Source of the DNA: Ooceraea biroi
Taxonomy: Eukaryota > Arthropoda > Insecta > Hymenoptera > Formicidae
DNA length: 64,000 nucleotides
Assembly: GCF_003672135.1 (NCBI RefSeq)
Contig: NC_039513.1
Location: 6,014,833 to 6,078,832 of the forward strand
Direction of reading: 5' to 3'
Part shown: one piece after another, positions 1 to 12,540 of the stretch
Layout of the letters: each line of letters starts with the position of its first letter
Numbering within the stretch: position 1 is the stretch's first letter
Translations under genes and position numbers: made by a program
Notes under the pieces: generated by a model
What the model saw: the letters and a program-made list of their open reading frames with translations, nothing else
Told to the model about the DNA's origin: nothing
The model's database searches: none

Positions 1-1144
1 GCGTAACTTAGAACACGAATCGAGCTTCGAATGTGCAAGTTTGGAGTATCAACGCGCGAGCCCAGCTTCGGAAGCACCAGCGGAGGAAAATTCGGGGAGT
101 AGGCGAAGTTCTACCATTCTGTCGTGAGAAATAACGGATATAAGGATCGAGATGCAAGTTACTACTCGATCCGCGCTCCTGGGTTTACGAGACAACTTTT
201 CGCGGCCATGGAGACGTTCCCTGCTCTCATAAAAATCGAGACACAAAACCATTGTAAACGGGTATCGGGTCCTCTACTACATAGTCATCACGTCCCGTTC
301 AAAGGATAAGAGAAATCCTTGATTTTCTCGAATCGCGAGGAATAACGCGATGGGAAACAGTCTCTACGGCTTCGATTCCGTGACTCCTGCATCTCGATTT
401 TACGCGAGTTCGTAATCCGCAGATGTATCTTGAATTATACGACAAGGATTTAAATGGCGCATTTTGTAAAGGCAAAAATTTGCAAATGTGATCAAGAAAG
501 TAGAGAAAGGAATAGTCGACGAAAGCATGAGAGCCGGAGAACCAATAGCACGGGAGGATGTAAAAGTCCTACTGGAACTGACGGAAATCTTCGAAATCCA
601 CTTCGCGATTGCACGGGACTAACTTCGTTCTCAGGATCGATCTCGCGGGATCGGAATCGGCTGTATCTCCCCGTCATGCTTAGAACCAACTTCGGGTAGA
701 AATGAATCGCAATAAAAGTCTCAATAAAACGACCAACTCGTTCCAGCTTTTATAGACGCTTTTCTGAAAAACGGATTTTTATTAATTCTCGACGTAATCC
801 GTTGAGGATCCGGTTGCATTGGCGAATCAGGTTAAATAAACTCGACTTAGTTTTGAATCAGTTCGGGGCTTGAGGCTCGTAACGCGATCTCACAGTCTAT
901 GATCGATACTCGAAAAGTACGTCTCTAGGAAAGGTAAAGTCTCCGCAGTTTAGAACGATTTTACGACCGGAGCAGGGGCACCGCAGGAGCGCTTCAGGAA
1001 TCATCCTCCCTCTTTCGGACGTCCATGACTTCCCCTCTCCCTCTCTTCCACATCGCAACGTACTCGTAATCGCCGTCTCTCTCAGTTTTACGAGCGGGCC
1101 AAATTTTACGAACAACTGGAGGGATTATCATGATTTTCCTCAGA

Positions 1145-1167
1145 CGTCTGGCGTTGGTCGCCAGACG
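1145..1167. repeat. Perfect 9-bp hairpin
   Basis: The arm CGTCTGGCG (1145-1153) is repeated as its exact reverse complement at 1159-1167 with a 5-nt loop. It overlaps the palindrome CAGACGTCTG (1141-1150). No U-tract follows and this is not a bacterial context, so it is recorded as structure only. Confidence 0.5.
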
Positions 1168-2235
1168 ATGATCGCGTCGTCCCGCGACTGGGACAGAAAA
1201 AGAAGTCCAAAAGGGGACGAGCACATGAGGAACAGGGGGAAGAAAAAGGAAGGAGCCATTAGACGAGAGACAAACCGGCCGAAGGATGCTTTAAAAATTT
1301 TACGAGCAGTGCTCTCCGAAATAAAAAAGAAGAAGAGAGAAATCCCGCGAGGAGAATGGAAAGGGGGCAAAGAGAGAGAACCCGGTTAAATCTCTGGGCC
1401 TGCTTGGAAACAACGGAGAAACGCTATTTTGCCACGGGCAGGAAGATGGAGAAAATTGTACCATGTCCAAACGAATGACGAGCGGTTTCAGACGGACGAC
1501 GACGACGGAGTCATTTTCGTCCTCCCTCGGCAGAGTAGAAAATTAAATGATGCCGCGTCGTAGTCTAACGTGCAATTTGGAAGAGGCTTCGTTTAAAAGG
1601 ATGCATTTAAAGGAAGGTTGTCTAATGCGACGTACACGCTGAGGTAAAAACTGTTCGGCGCGTCTAGGAATAGCTGCAAGAGGATTGAACCAATCAATAA
1701 TGGATCAGTATCTAGCCATTTGCTGACTGAATTAAATCTCATAAAATCAAATCAAGCTTTGATTAGAAATAAAAAGTAACATAGAGGTATATAACATATA
1801 AAAATGATAATGAAGAAGAAATTATACAGAGACGAACATGCCTTATAATACCAATATCAACATTTCTTATAATATATTTCAAATTAGGAGAGATATTATC
1901 TCCATCCGTTCTTTACTTTACAAAAGATTTACACATCTAACTTGATAAGACGAGGAATAATATTTTCTTCCTTCTTAAAGATATTTGACAACCGACCTAA
2001 GATCATCTATAATTCACACTGAAATTCGAGGCAAAATTTTACTATTTTTATTTTATCCATTATGCAATATTTAAAGAATGAGGATACACATAAATTATGT
2101 AATTATGACTTACAAAACTGAAAAAGTAATAAAATACAGGTCGTCTAAAATAATCTCAATTAAAAGTGGCAAATACGTAAAGTAAAAAAATAGTAAAAAA
2201 ATAAAAATCAAGTTGGAGCAAAGTTGACGTCAGTG

Positions 2236-2257
2236 TTTTTCTTTCTTTCTTTCTTTT
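2236..2257. repeat. (TTTC)n microsatellite
   Basis: About five tandem TTTC units at the edge of an AT-rich patch. The motif is a plain low-complexity tract. Confidence 0.75.
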
Positions 2258-3170
2258 CATAAGCTCCTTTCTTCTCTCCATTCTTTGCTCTAAGCTCTTC
2301 ACCCCTTTCTTTCAACCCTCGTATTTTTCGCACCCGAGCTATTGTAACCAGTTTTATTGAGCACGTTTCTTTCGTACGGGCTATCTGCATGCATCGCTGC
2401 TTTATCAAAGGATCGTTTCGACGGCAACGACGACGACGTCGAATGGAAAAACTTACACGTCGCCTGGGTATGGATTTTCCTTTTATTTTCCGTATCGACT
2501 CGCCACGGGGGAGAGCGCTCTCGCTCTCACTAGGGTTCGAAGAGGGAAAAGAAAGAGAAAAAGAACAGAGAGGGTGTATCCGCGATGAGGAAGCCTCTCG
2601 CTCCTCACTGCACCGCGCTTACGCCCTCCAACCCCGTAAAACATACCGGTGAAATAGAACGGCCTCGCAGCAGCATCACGCATGATTTAGGTGCGATATA
2701 ATTCTTCCCTCCGACTTTCGGTTCGACGACTTCGTTCTCCTCCGATTTCTCCGCTTTTCTTACTCTGTTCGTTGGTCTCACCCTCTCGCCGTTCCTATAC
2801 GCCTTCACTGCATCGCCGTCCAGAGCGAACCCGTTATAGGCCGGAGAATGTACGCCGGGCTATCGGGGTAGGAGGTAGGAAGGGTGGCGGAGATTCATGA
2901 CGAAAACTTTTTCTTCCGCGGGTTTTGCGGGGAAAACACGGTAACCCAGTGACACGCGAGAAAGGAAGTGCGTTATTTAAAGAGGCCCGGGATATTTCAA
3001 AGCTCTCTCTCTTTCTCACTCTGTCGGCCTCTTTCCAAGGAATCCTCTCGTTCGTTTGCGCGATCTTGGCACGCGGACGCGATGCGTTCACGCGAATTAC
3101 GGTGGCGTAATTCTCCTTTGAGCCTTCTGCGATTTCGTCGCCTTCAAGATTCGGAAAATCGAGCATGTAA

Positions 3171-4900
3171 CTAGCGCTGAGTTCTCGTCAACTTTCTGTC
3201 AACTTTACAAGAGATAATTCTGTTTCTCGTAAAGTTTTTATTCAAAGAAGCAACGCTGTTTAAATTAAAAGTTTCAGAGTAAACTGTCAAAAAGCGTAAT
3301 GATTCTTTGAAGAACAAAAAATTAATATGCATTATACATGTATATTCTTCAAGTAATTTAACTCTTAAGTCTTTAAGAATTATAGTTTGTAATTTCTTCA
3401 AATAAAACCTGTATTTTCTCAAATTGCGGACTTACATCATTGTTCTTCTGAATCGTTAAATGATAATTCTATGACATCACATAATTGATGCGTTTTTGAT
3501 GGAATACCTAGAAGTGCTTTCCAGCCGATCATTAATTTAAGTGGATACCGGTATATTTATCTGTTCGTTTAGAAGAGAATTCTCCGTATGGCAAGTAAAG
3601 TTGGATACACCGAGAAAACTCGTTCTATTAAGTCGCGCTATAATCCCGCAACCATTGTAAAAGGCGTCCGATGTTATCGAGCTAAAAACGCGACACGATA
3701 TCTTTCGGACAACTCTCTGTAATAAAACAGGATGGGAGAGAGAAGGAGAAAAAGACATCGTTTCGACCGATCGAGTTTTGCCCATCGGTGATAATGCTGT
3801 ACGATTCTTTTTGTACTTATTGCTACGGGATTACGTCACACCGCTATAAACACCCACCGTTCCAACGCCGGGACTCGTAAAATTTCTCACTTCCGGTGAA
3901 AATCCCGATTGTACATATATATATACACACACATATACATGCATGTATACGAGGATCCATTTCGTGCACGTACGAACGTCTATGTTTCTTTGCCAATTCA
4001 TAAGATATTTCTCGTAGTGTATTAAGGCATACATTTCTGCATGCATTCAGTATTCAGTCAATATTATCAAATTAGCTCTTTCCTTTTAGTCTCCGATATT
4101 TTCCTCATGTACACATTTTATTTGTACACATTTTTCGATATTAATATTTAAATTCGTTATTTGTACTTTGTGCTAATAATTATGCACTTTTGAATTTACT
4201 GGAAAAATGAGAAAGAAACACGACTTTCTTCATGACTCCTCTTACCTCTTATAAACGTTAATGTTCGCGTAATAAATTACTTGTAGACAGAAAACAAATA
4301 AATATAGATTTTTTATTTTCTCCGATGACGTTATCGTATTCTGTGGAACGATAAATCGCACTCGTTCGCAATTACAATCGTACGTAAGCCATGCTAATTT
4401 ATCATTGTAGAGCAACGAGCGTGCTCACAGTTTTGTCCCATATCAGATTATAGCAACAGCAGCAAATTTTCTGACTAATGCAGCAGTATTGACGTCAACG
4501 TTTCTGCGCGATAAAAATAAACGTGCATGTAATTGATAGCGCAAGAATTGTTCGAAAAAGACGTGTCATTCTAAGTACCTTATTATTAAATACATTACCA
4601 AATATATTTCTTGTACAATCTTGTCGTAGTTCTAAGAAATATGTTTCTAGGAAATATAAATATACACATACATTTATATGTATTCTATATTTATTATACA
4701 CTTCACACACATTTCTTCAATTACATGTATCTTTTTAAATTATTCATGTAATAAAGACTATCTTCGTTGTATCACATACCTATTTCCACCTCACAGATTA
4801 TTTATTTTTTAATCAGTCGCCTTATGACAAGCTATGATGCGCACCCGGAGAATGCACGTGGCAAAACGCATAAGGCTCTGAAGCCCTTTACGATCGTAGC
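3171..4900. other. Gene-less AT-rich stretch
   Basis: AT-rich sequence with no supportable gene. It holds an alternating TA/CA tract at 3911-3950 and a 10-bp palindrome TTGACGTCAA at 4489-4498. Short frames on both strands encode unremarkable peptides. Confidence 0.6.
3911..3950. repeat. TA/CA dinucleotide tract
   Basis: Imperfect alternating purine-pyrimidine run, with TA repeats passing into CA repeats and then ATGCAT-type sequence. It is a short compound microsatellite. Confidence 0.7.
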
Positions 4901-6118
4901 GCGGTAACATTACGCTATTATTAATCGAGTCGCGGCGACAGGTAATTTACATCTCTACAGGGATCGTAAGCTTCATTAAGAATTACGGCGAGAGGCGACG
5001 ACGAATCGCGGCTAGCAGAGACGCGTGCATAAGGCAGAACTGCATCATGCGTGGTTGTACAACTTTCATTCGCACTTTCTACGAGATGTCCTTGGTTCCC
5101 CACACTTACTTCGACACACGATGCCTTTGATTAATCTTAAATCGGCCTTTCCCTTCACAAAAAATCCCGATGTAAAAGCTCTTACGTGAATTCAGCGATC
5201 GAAGGCCTATATGCGTACAGTAAATCGGACCTCACATCGGCAACGGTTACAAACGCGAACGTACATGCCAGCCCACCATCCACTACTACTCTACCATTGC
5301 CGTCGTAACTATCGTGATCACGGAGGCTGCTATAAATCACGGAGACAAGGAAGAGCCGTCGCGCGCCAAGACATCGTGGCGGTTTCGCCGATCTCGCTAA
5401 AGGGGAAACCCGTTGAGATACACGCCACGCCGAGCCGCGTGCGCGAAACCTTGATATCTTACGTAGCAACTCGCAAAATCGATATCAACCCTGCCTCCGT
5501 GCTCGCTCTTTTCCTCTCGCGTTCTCTCGGGGCGCTCTCGCGCCGAGAGAAGAAATCGAGACTCGTCATTCCGTTATCGCGTTCCACACTCAGCGACAAA
5601 CGCTGAAGAGATCAGAATCGTTCATCTTGATCGATACTGGATTTACGGCAAGTCGATTACCTTTGATCGCGTGCCATCGCTGTCGTTAATCCGGAAACGC
5701 TGTCGTCGCGGCGACATTGTTCGCCGACGTGAGCGCGACGCGCTCGCGGCGGATTAGCATGCGACTCGCGCTCGACGTTGACGCGAAACGAGAATTTCGG
5801 ACGATCGCCGCATTCGACGTGCCCGGAACCAGAGATCCCTCTGCTGCCGCGACGGCTACCCTCCCACGCGATACGAGGCGTATCGCGGAAATACCCCGAG
5901 TGTATCGATGAGGATTTAATTGAAACGGACGAAAAAAGTGCGGTTCCTTTGTTCGCGAGAGCCGATCCTCCGTTTTCGTCCCGCCGAAGAGCACGATAGC
6001 TCTTTGTCCAGGATATAGCCGCTGATACAAAGGGGAGGCCCAACCAGCTCTCCCCTTCCCCTTCCTCACCCTCTGGAGAGCACTGGGGGGTGAACAGCGT
6101 GTTGGCGGTGAAGGGACA

Positions 6119-6163
6119 GCGGGTGGAGGGAGAGGGAGAGAGGAAGGGGACCAGCGGGAAGAG
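6119..6163. repeat. Polypurine tract
   Basis: The plus strand is almost all A/G here. Complementary C/T-rich tracts lie on either side (6040-6075 and 6235-6300). Such tracts can form triplex structures; no coding sense is apparent. Confidence 0.55.
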
Positions 6164-6375
6164 CGAAACCGAGCATGCTTGCTCTGGATGGCTCGTCGGC
6201 TGGGTGGTTTGGATGGTCGGGTTAGTCGAGAACCTCTCTCTCTCCCCTGCCCTCCCTCCCCTCTCTTGCAACCCATCCTTCCTCCTTCTACCCCAGGGTT
6301 CACCTCGCACGCTGGATCGATATGTCCCACTGAACCAACTGAGAGCGAGCCTCAGAGAACATCGACGGTTCACCA

Positions 6376-6406
6376 CCCCTGCTTCCCCTGCCCCTGCCCC
6401 TGCCCC
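6376..6406 (-). repeat. (CCCCTG)n repeat, minus-strand G-quadruplex motif
   Basis: Five CCCC runs (6376-6379, 6385-6388, 6391-6394, 6397-6400, 6403-6406) are separated by 2 to 5 bases. On the minus strand this is a G4 motif with four-G runs and short loops. On the plus strand it is an i-motif candidate. Confidence 0.7.
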
Positions 6407-8090
6407 GCACACGCGTCAGCCACCCCCTTTCGCGCCACCCCGGGCTGCATAGACGTTGTGTCCTCCACTAGCAAACGGGCGGCGACACCGCTTCCTCCTG
6501 CTCGCCTTAGCAACAAGCTACGGCGAACGGATCCGCACTTTCCATTCGATCGGATTCTGTATCTTCATCGGCCCCGAATCGCACCCGAAATAGACCGCAT
6601 TTCCGTGGGAATGTCGGCGCCGCATAAATACTCATCTTTTCGCAAAATCGATACTCGACTCGTCCTCGATCGAATCTCGAGGAGGTACCGGCGCTTGTTC
6701 GGAACACGCGGCGTGACGTAAGGCGCATTCGTCCGGTATCGATCTCGGTAGATGCGATTCGTGGATGACGCAACGCAATTTTGGAATTTGGAAGTGGGAA
6801 TTCGTGGATTTAATTGCGAGGAGCCACGGACGTCTGGCGTCTCGTCGCATGATGTTTTTATGCGGCAAATTGCAATAGCATGTACCAATCTCACGCCGTT
6901 CCCGGATTTGCGAGCCGCAGAGAAAATGGCGAGAGGCGGAAGAGAGCGGTCGGTCGATCGGTCGGTCGCAGTCGCTAATGGAAGACGGTGGGATTGATTA
7001 TCCATAAACACATGGACGGCTGGCGGCGGTGGCGGTATCGCGCATCCACCGCGCGAGAGAGAACAATGGCGGCTAATGGTTCCCGGAATCGTAATTAGCG
7101 TCAGTTAACCGGGACGAGTAACGAGACGAGTTGATTCTATGGGATTTCATTGTCGGGAATAATGAGCGCTCCGTAGTAACCGCGATTGCGACCGGCCGAT
7201 GGCCAGCACGAAATATCGTACGACGAAATATTGGCTGAATGCCGGTACCGATCAGCCAGCGCGTTAATGAAACACCTAAGCGCGATTTATCGACAGATTG
7301 TAGATGGTTTGTTCGCGCTTGTCGTGCCGTTCTTCATCGCGCGTTCCGAGTCGAATGACCCAACCATTCCATATCCGTCACTGTTAGCGTTTTCGAAACT
7401 CGAGCTTCCGCGATAAAAAGCAAAGTTTTCGGTAAAAAGTTGGAAGTTACGCTCCACTCATGATGATCGATGGGCCGTGATATGATGGTGAAGATAAAAA
7501 AAAACTGAGAAAGCCGGAAACTAATTTCATGAAATCACATTAGTTTCACGGGAACCGATACAACATTTCGAGACGAAAGGCAATTTTATTTGCAGCTAAT
7601 ATACCATGGCAGCGCATCGCACCTACATACGTCAAATCGGGAAACATTGCCGGAAAGTTTTCGTCGCCAGCTTCTTCCTAAGAGTTGAACGATATTTCCT
7701 ACGTGCCCGCCAAAGAAATTTCCGACTTGCCAGCGACGCGGCTGCCACTGACGACTGCGAGCAGGCGAGTTCGAGCAAGAACTTTCGTCGTTTCGATACG
7801 CGTTCGTCGTCTTCGTCGTCGTCTCGTACGTGATTTCGTTTTCGTCACCTGCGAAATAGCTCCATTCGCGTATACTCCCGTTAAGCGAATTTCCCGTAAA
7901 CGAGGGTAAACGTTAATGTATTATAACATTTTTACTATTTTGATATTTCATGCCCCCGAAGAAGACTCGTCGCATTCACGCAGCGCACGTATTCACGTAT
8001 CTGCCACGCTATCTACGAGCCACACCTCATGCTTTTTCCATTTAATGATACTTAATGACATCGCATTTAATTTAACCATCAACTGCATAT

Positions 8091-8900
8091 ATCAATAATG
8101 TAATTAACATTACGGTAAAATTGTGTATAATAAATAATATTGAAATAATAAATAATAATAATAATTAAATATAATAAATAAATGTTATTAAAAATGGAAA
8201 ATTAAATTAAATATATCTTGATTTACATAAAGAGTAATAATATATAATAAATAATAATAGTAATACGATAGAACAATACTAAAATTTGAATAATTTAATG
8301 GACAGATAATTATTTTTCTGCATATAATTGCCTTTTTGTTTCTCCATTATATTGCAAGTCATCACTATTTTAGCATTGATCTTTTATATCGGTGTGGAGA
8401 TAAAAGTCCGTTTAAAATTCATTGACTCATTTTCGCTGTATTGTAACGCGACATTCGTCACTGCGATCGCTGTACGTCGCGAGGTCGCGATACATAATGA
8501 AGACTAATAGTAGCAGCATTGTCGCAACTGCAAATGTCGAGACGATGTCACGCGAAAATGGGCCTTAACTGATGACTCGGAAATTTCATAGAGCATTCGT
8601 GCGTTTGTTCGTTAGGTTAAATCGCTTTCCTGTAATTTGCATCGATTAATTCTAAACCTCTTGCAGTTTGCGAGTTGGATATTTCAGCGACTTATTCGAT
8701 CTTTTTTATCTGTACATTAATTCAAATAAAAATTTCATTCAAATTACTTGACAATAACTGAAAATAAAAGATCAAAAAATCCAGAAAATAGCGAGATCGT
8801 CTGCAAATCAAATAATGATATCAATGATCATCGCATAAACATATTTTATATTTCAAGAATATAAAAAGATGCGACCTTCCCTCGCTCTCTTCCCCTATTT
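8091..8900. other. Gene-less AT-rich stretch
   Basis: Strongly AT-rich at 8091-8300, with runs of AATAATA/ATAAATA, then moderately AT-rich. No gene, tRNA or inverted-repeat element was identified. Confidence 0.6.
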
Positions 8901-9276
8901 CCGGTCTATTTTATTCGATCAGAAACCTTACCCGAGGCTCGCTTGCCAATAAACCTGATGAAAGTCGCGTAGTCGAGGCCAACTGACGCCAAGCTGGCCG
9001 ATTGAATTATTATACATTCTCGGTGGGGGCCAGCCAGTGGGTTAATTATATTGCCCGATAGCGTGACTGCGCTCGTATACTCGTCTCTCGGCAAGGAGGA
9101 CGCGCGTTAGCCGAGTGAGACGTCCGCTATCTGCTCGCGCGAGCGGTGGCGAACGAGAGAACGCCGCTCGTGCACGTGCGTGCGTCATCGTGAGATATCG
9201 GCGGTGCCGCCGAACTGTCTGTCAGGCGAGGTTGACGACGCGCGTGCGCGAGCGCTCTATCTACGCGCGAGACGGC

Positions 9277-9310
9277 TATAAAACGGCGCGACGAGTCTCG
9301 GCTCACGTGT
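9277..9310 (+). promoter_or_regulatory. Candidate TATA-box core promoter
   Basis: TATAAAA at 9277-9283 is followed 28 bases later by an initiator-like TCAC (A at 9305) that overlaps the E-box CACGTG (9304-9309). The surrounding 9060-9560 is among the most CpG-dense sequence in the window. TATA-to-start spacing fits an animal core promoter. No downstream coding exon is recognisable, so this is a weak motif-only prediction; in sequence this CpG-rich such matches arise by chance. Confidence 0.25.
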
Positions 9311-10988
9311 CCGTGCACACGAGCGCGATAGAGCGTGATAGAGCGCGAAATCAGAGAGCGGAGTCGCGTGTATATATGCGGTGGACGAGGCGGGACGAGC
9401 AGGAAAGCCCGCGGAGCGGATGACGCAGAGGAGCGCGGAGGGCGGACGAGACGGCGATTAGGTCGCGGTTTGGCGTGCACATCCCGCATCATCGCTATAC
9501 ATAGATCGAAACGCACTTGTCACGCGGCTCGCGGCCACGGAATTAGTACGTTACGACACACACGTTCGCGCTGCACTTTTTCTCAGTTTCCTCTCTCTTT
9601 TTTTTCTTTGTTTTTCCATCTGCTCTTTCGATTTTCCAGGATTCACTTTATACGCTTACCGTGTCGGCCTGCATATCAATTAAAGTTCACGCAATTATCA
9701 ATCACACTCTATACGTCATATTTATGTAATACTCTGAAATAAATCGATAAGAATAAAGGGGATACGGATAAATGACAGTAATTAATGGATTGTCAATTTT
9801 CATTCACGGTACTCTGCCATATGGTACCGCAATATTGTATCGCAACGTCCGTCATATATCGATTGGACATACGGCCAGGAAGCGTCGCGCGATCGTGAAT
9901 CGCGTTAACGTCACGCTGTTAAGCGAGCGACCGTGCAGACGCGCGCGCATCAGCTTGCGGTTATGCAACGCGCGATGCTTATCTTCGCGGAGGTACGTGC
10001 TAGTACGCGCGATTACGCGCGACTGTAATTGTAACACGCCACGCGCTGAATTTCAACCGCAGCCGGGCTGTTACACGCGCCGTCCGCGCGCCCACCCGTT
10101 ATATAATTGCGAAAATATCGTCGAAATGGGTTTTCGGTGTAGCGCGCGCTCGTTAATCGCGTCGTGACGCGTCGCGGTGCTGGTTCGCGGTGTTCCGCGA
10201 TGCATTTTTCGCCGACAGCCGACCACCTCGCGGTTACTGGTGTGCCTCCCTCCTGCTCGTGCCCTCCTCGTCCTGTCTTCGATTGCCGCGATTAGCGCGA
10301 TAGAGCGCGTTTTACTCCAATCAATTCCCGGGATCGCGCATTGCCCCGATTAACAGTACGCCTCGAGGAAAATTCTCTTGTCGTGCACGTGTGGCGTGCA
10401 AGGCCGATGACAATGCTGCGTTACGCGATACGGTGCGAGCGCAATTTTGCGCGTACCAACGGGAAATTCTCGCAAAAAAATCCGCATTCTTCTGCAGCTT
10501 ACTGCACTCGGATAGCGCGATGCAAAATTTCAGAATCTGCCGCGTCGCGTGTACACACGGAAAGACCACTTACTTGCACATTTGAGAACCGTAGATCGCA
10601 ACATTTTTACCTCCTCCTGAGAGAAAACAGGTTCCCGGCATGATTTTATTGCCGATCGGAAACTCGGCGCGCTCTAACAACGTGAAGGGAACTGATGCGG
10701 CATTTTCGAAGCGCAGCGAAGATAATTCACTCCGAACTGGACCCTATAAGTTCTCCTCGGACAGCATCGGATAAGTTTCCCTCGATATTGCCGTCGCGAG
10801 CGGAGAGGTTTGCAGCCGCGCGTATGCTATCATTCGGAATATGAACGCGCGGTACGATATCCCGCATGCGTGCCGGAATTTACGAGCTAACTTTGTAGAG
10901 CACGCCATGGCCGTTAGCTTGACGTGTATCACGGACACGTCTCATCGTCGTAGCACGCGTGCGTTCCGTTATTAACTCTTTCCAGTCC

Positions 10989-11010
10989 ACTAGTACCATA
11001 TGGCACTAGT
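10989..11010. repeat. Imperfect 22-bp palindrome
   Basis: ACTAGT at each end encloses CCATATGG at 10996-11003, with one mismatched pair in 22 bases. It could be a binding site for a dimeric factor. No function can be assigned. Confidence 0.5.
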
Positions 11011-11651
11011 TGGCACCCGTAGACGACGCGCAGTTTATTTTCGGCAATAAATTTGCCACGCGGACGAATGGGCGGCCGTGTGCGCGACGTCGTGCGAGAG
11101 ATATTCGCCTCGTCGCGTAAACTGGTACACCATTATCTCGACGTCGCTATCGCCGATAATCGCCTGCTCCACAAAGTTCACGTCCGCCACTAATCAACTG
11201 TCCTGACAGTTACGATTCGTTTCCCAGTCCATTGTCGCGCCATCAGCGATGGACTTGAGTACGTGCGTTTCTTACCGTGAATATGCACGATGTAACGCGG
11301 AGCTGACGGTCAGAGAATGGCGAGTTGTCACTCACGGTGTGCTTGTTACGTCGCCCCACTGAGATATCGTCCTAGCTGTACGAGAAAAATTTCAGATGAA
11401 ATACTTCCGGCGCACGGTTGCAAGCACAAAGTAAAGTGGAAAATCGGGTTTGGATTATGGGTATTCATATTGAAAGGACATTTAAAGAAGAAATGGAATT
11501 CTATAATCTGCAGTTTAGTTCTTCTTCTGCCTCGTTCTAGGAGTTCTACTTTTAGTTTCAATGGCGAGTTTCTGCCTCTTTGCAAGTTTCGGCGAAGAAA
11601 GGTGCGAATTATCGCGACGATTCGTAATCATTGACGACAAACGCACGAACT

Positions 11652-11674
11652 CCCCCCCCCCTCTCTCTCTCTCT
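11652..11674. repeat. C10 followed by (TC)n
   Basis: Ten consecutive C (11652-11661) run into a TC dinucleotide repeat ending at 11674. This is simple sequence only. Confidence 0.8.
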
Positions 11675-12001
11675 GCCGAAATTCTATAGATTCTTTATTA
11701 TTTCTTCTTATGACTCTTGTCCTATTCTTTGTCATTCATTTCTTTCACTGGTCGCACGTCACGCTTGTCGGTCCCCCCATTGTCTTCCTTCCGTTTGTCG
11801 TGTCATCGGTTCCCTGTTTCTTCGACAATTTCAATATCATTCATCAAGTTTGCTGAATCGTAACAATTCGACGTCCGCGGAAGTGCGTACTTCCGCAGGA
11901 AACATAGACTATGTAGGGCGAGACGACACCTTTATACAAGCATCGGCATCTTTATAGTACATATCCTCGTGCAAATGCATGCAATTCTGATGATACAATT
12001 T

Positions 12002-12009
12002 ATAATTAC
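12002..12009. repeat. Left 8-bp target-site duplication of the hAT-like element
   Basis: ATAATTAC is repeated exactly at 12883-12890 and flanks the terminal inverted repeats. It fits the hAT target preference with T at position 2 and A at position 7. Confidence 0.85.
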
Positions 12010-12300
12010 CAGAGACCGGATCACGGTGCCGTTTTTCCCACTCCAAGCGCGTGCTAGCGGCCGAGCGCCGCGAGAAGCAGTACCGTCACTGCACCAGTCT
12101 AAGGGGGCATCGTCGCGTAGAATGCAAAAATATCTATATACTAAAAATATCTATATAATAAATATATACATATACCTACATATATATAAACAATATATAC
12201 AATATATAAAAATTATTATATAAATATATATGTTTATATATTTAAAATATTATATATAGGTATCTAAAATAAATAAATTATTTAAAATAAATTATTAAAA
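12010..12300 (+). repeat. Left inverted arm of the hAT-like element
   Basis: About 250 bp pairs with the outer right arm. A further 40 bp or so (12260-12300, beginning GTATCTAAAATAAA) pairs with the reverse complement of 12541-12590. The right arm carries about 50 extra AT-rich bases (roughly 12590-12641) that interrupt the pairing. Confidence 0.8.
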
Positions 12301-12301
12301 T

Positions 12302-12321
12302 TTGGTTAATATATTAACCAA
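12302..12321. repeat. Perfect 20-bp palindrome in the hAT-like element core
   Basis: TTGGTTAATATATTAACCAA reads identically on both strands. It sits at the start of the spacer between the two long arms. The rest of the spacer (to about 12540) is unique-looking sequence of unknown origin. Confidence 0.75.
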
Positions 12322-12540
12322 AAATAGTGGCTTATAAAAGTTAATCACAATTTCCGAATGTAGAGAGTCAGACGTACAAGTAAATTTGGAACAATTGGCT
12401 CTTCTTAAGTACGCACCCATCCGGTCTCATCCGAAGTAGAAAGTACTTTTTCACGCTATAAAGCTGTTTTAACAGATAGACGCCAAAATTTTTAATTCAA
12501 CAATTTATCTCATTACTTCGTTACTCATTGTTTCAGATAT

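Larger units (their letters stand above)
1..3170. other. Gene-less stretch, mixed composition
   Basis: No recognisable gene. CpG-rich sequence (1-1700 and about 2400-3170) surrounds an AT-rich patch at about 1700-2230. The only structured items seen are the hairpin at 1145-1167, a perfect CRE-type octamer TGACGTCA at 2225-2232, and a short TTTC repeat at 2236-2257. Open frames here are short, overlap on both strands and look like chance. Confidence 0.6.
4901..8090. other. Gene-less CpG-rich stretch
   Basis: Very CpG-rich sequence, in which long frames appear by chance on both strands. The interval 6030-6420 is strand-asymmetric: C/T-rich at 6040-6075, purine-rich at 6119-6163, and C/T-rich again at 6235-6300 and 6376-6406. 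The longest frame (5657-6412, minus) is low-complexity, runs across these tracts and resembles no family. Confidence 0.6.
8901..12001. other. Gene-less CpG-dense stretch up to the hAT element
   Basis: CpG-dense from about 9060 to 11300, with a TATA-box promoter candidate at 9277 and an imperfect palindrome at 10989-11010. The part near 9580-9640 is pyrimidine-rich and ends in a splice-acceptor-like TTTTCCAG. No exon could be recognised downstream. At 11652-11674 there is a C-run followed by a CT repeat. Confidence 0.55.

Noticed and set aside
2225..4498. CRE-like palindromes TGACGTCA (2225-2232) and TTGACGTCAA (4489-4498) as a regulatory pair
   Set aside because: They lie more than 2 kb apart with no gene nearby. 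Eight-base matches are expected by chance at this density in CpG-rich DNA.
5657..6412. 251-codon minus-strand open frame
   Set aside because: It runs through the polypurine/polypyrimidine block, is low-complexity Arg/Pro/Ser/Glu text, and has long competing frames on both strands. No domain was recognised.
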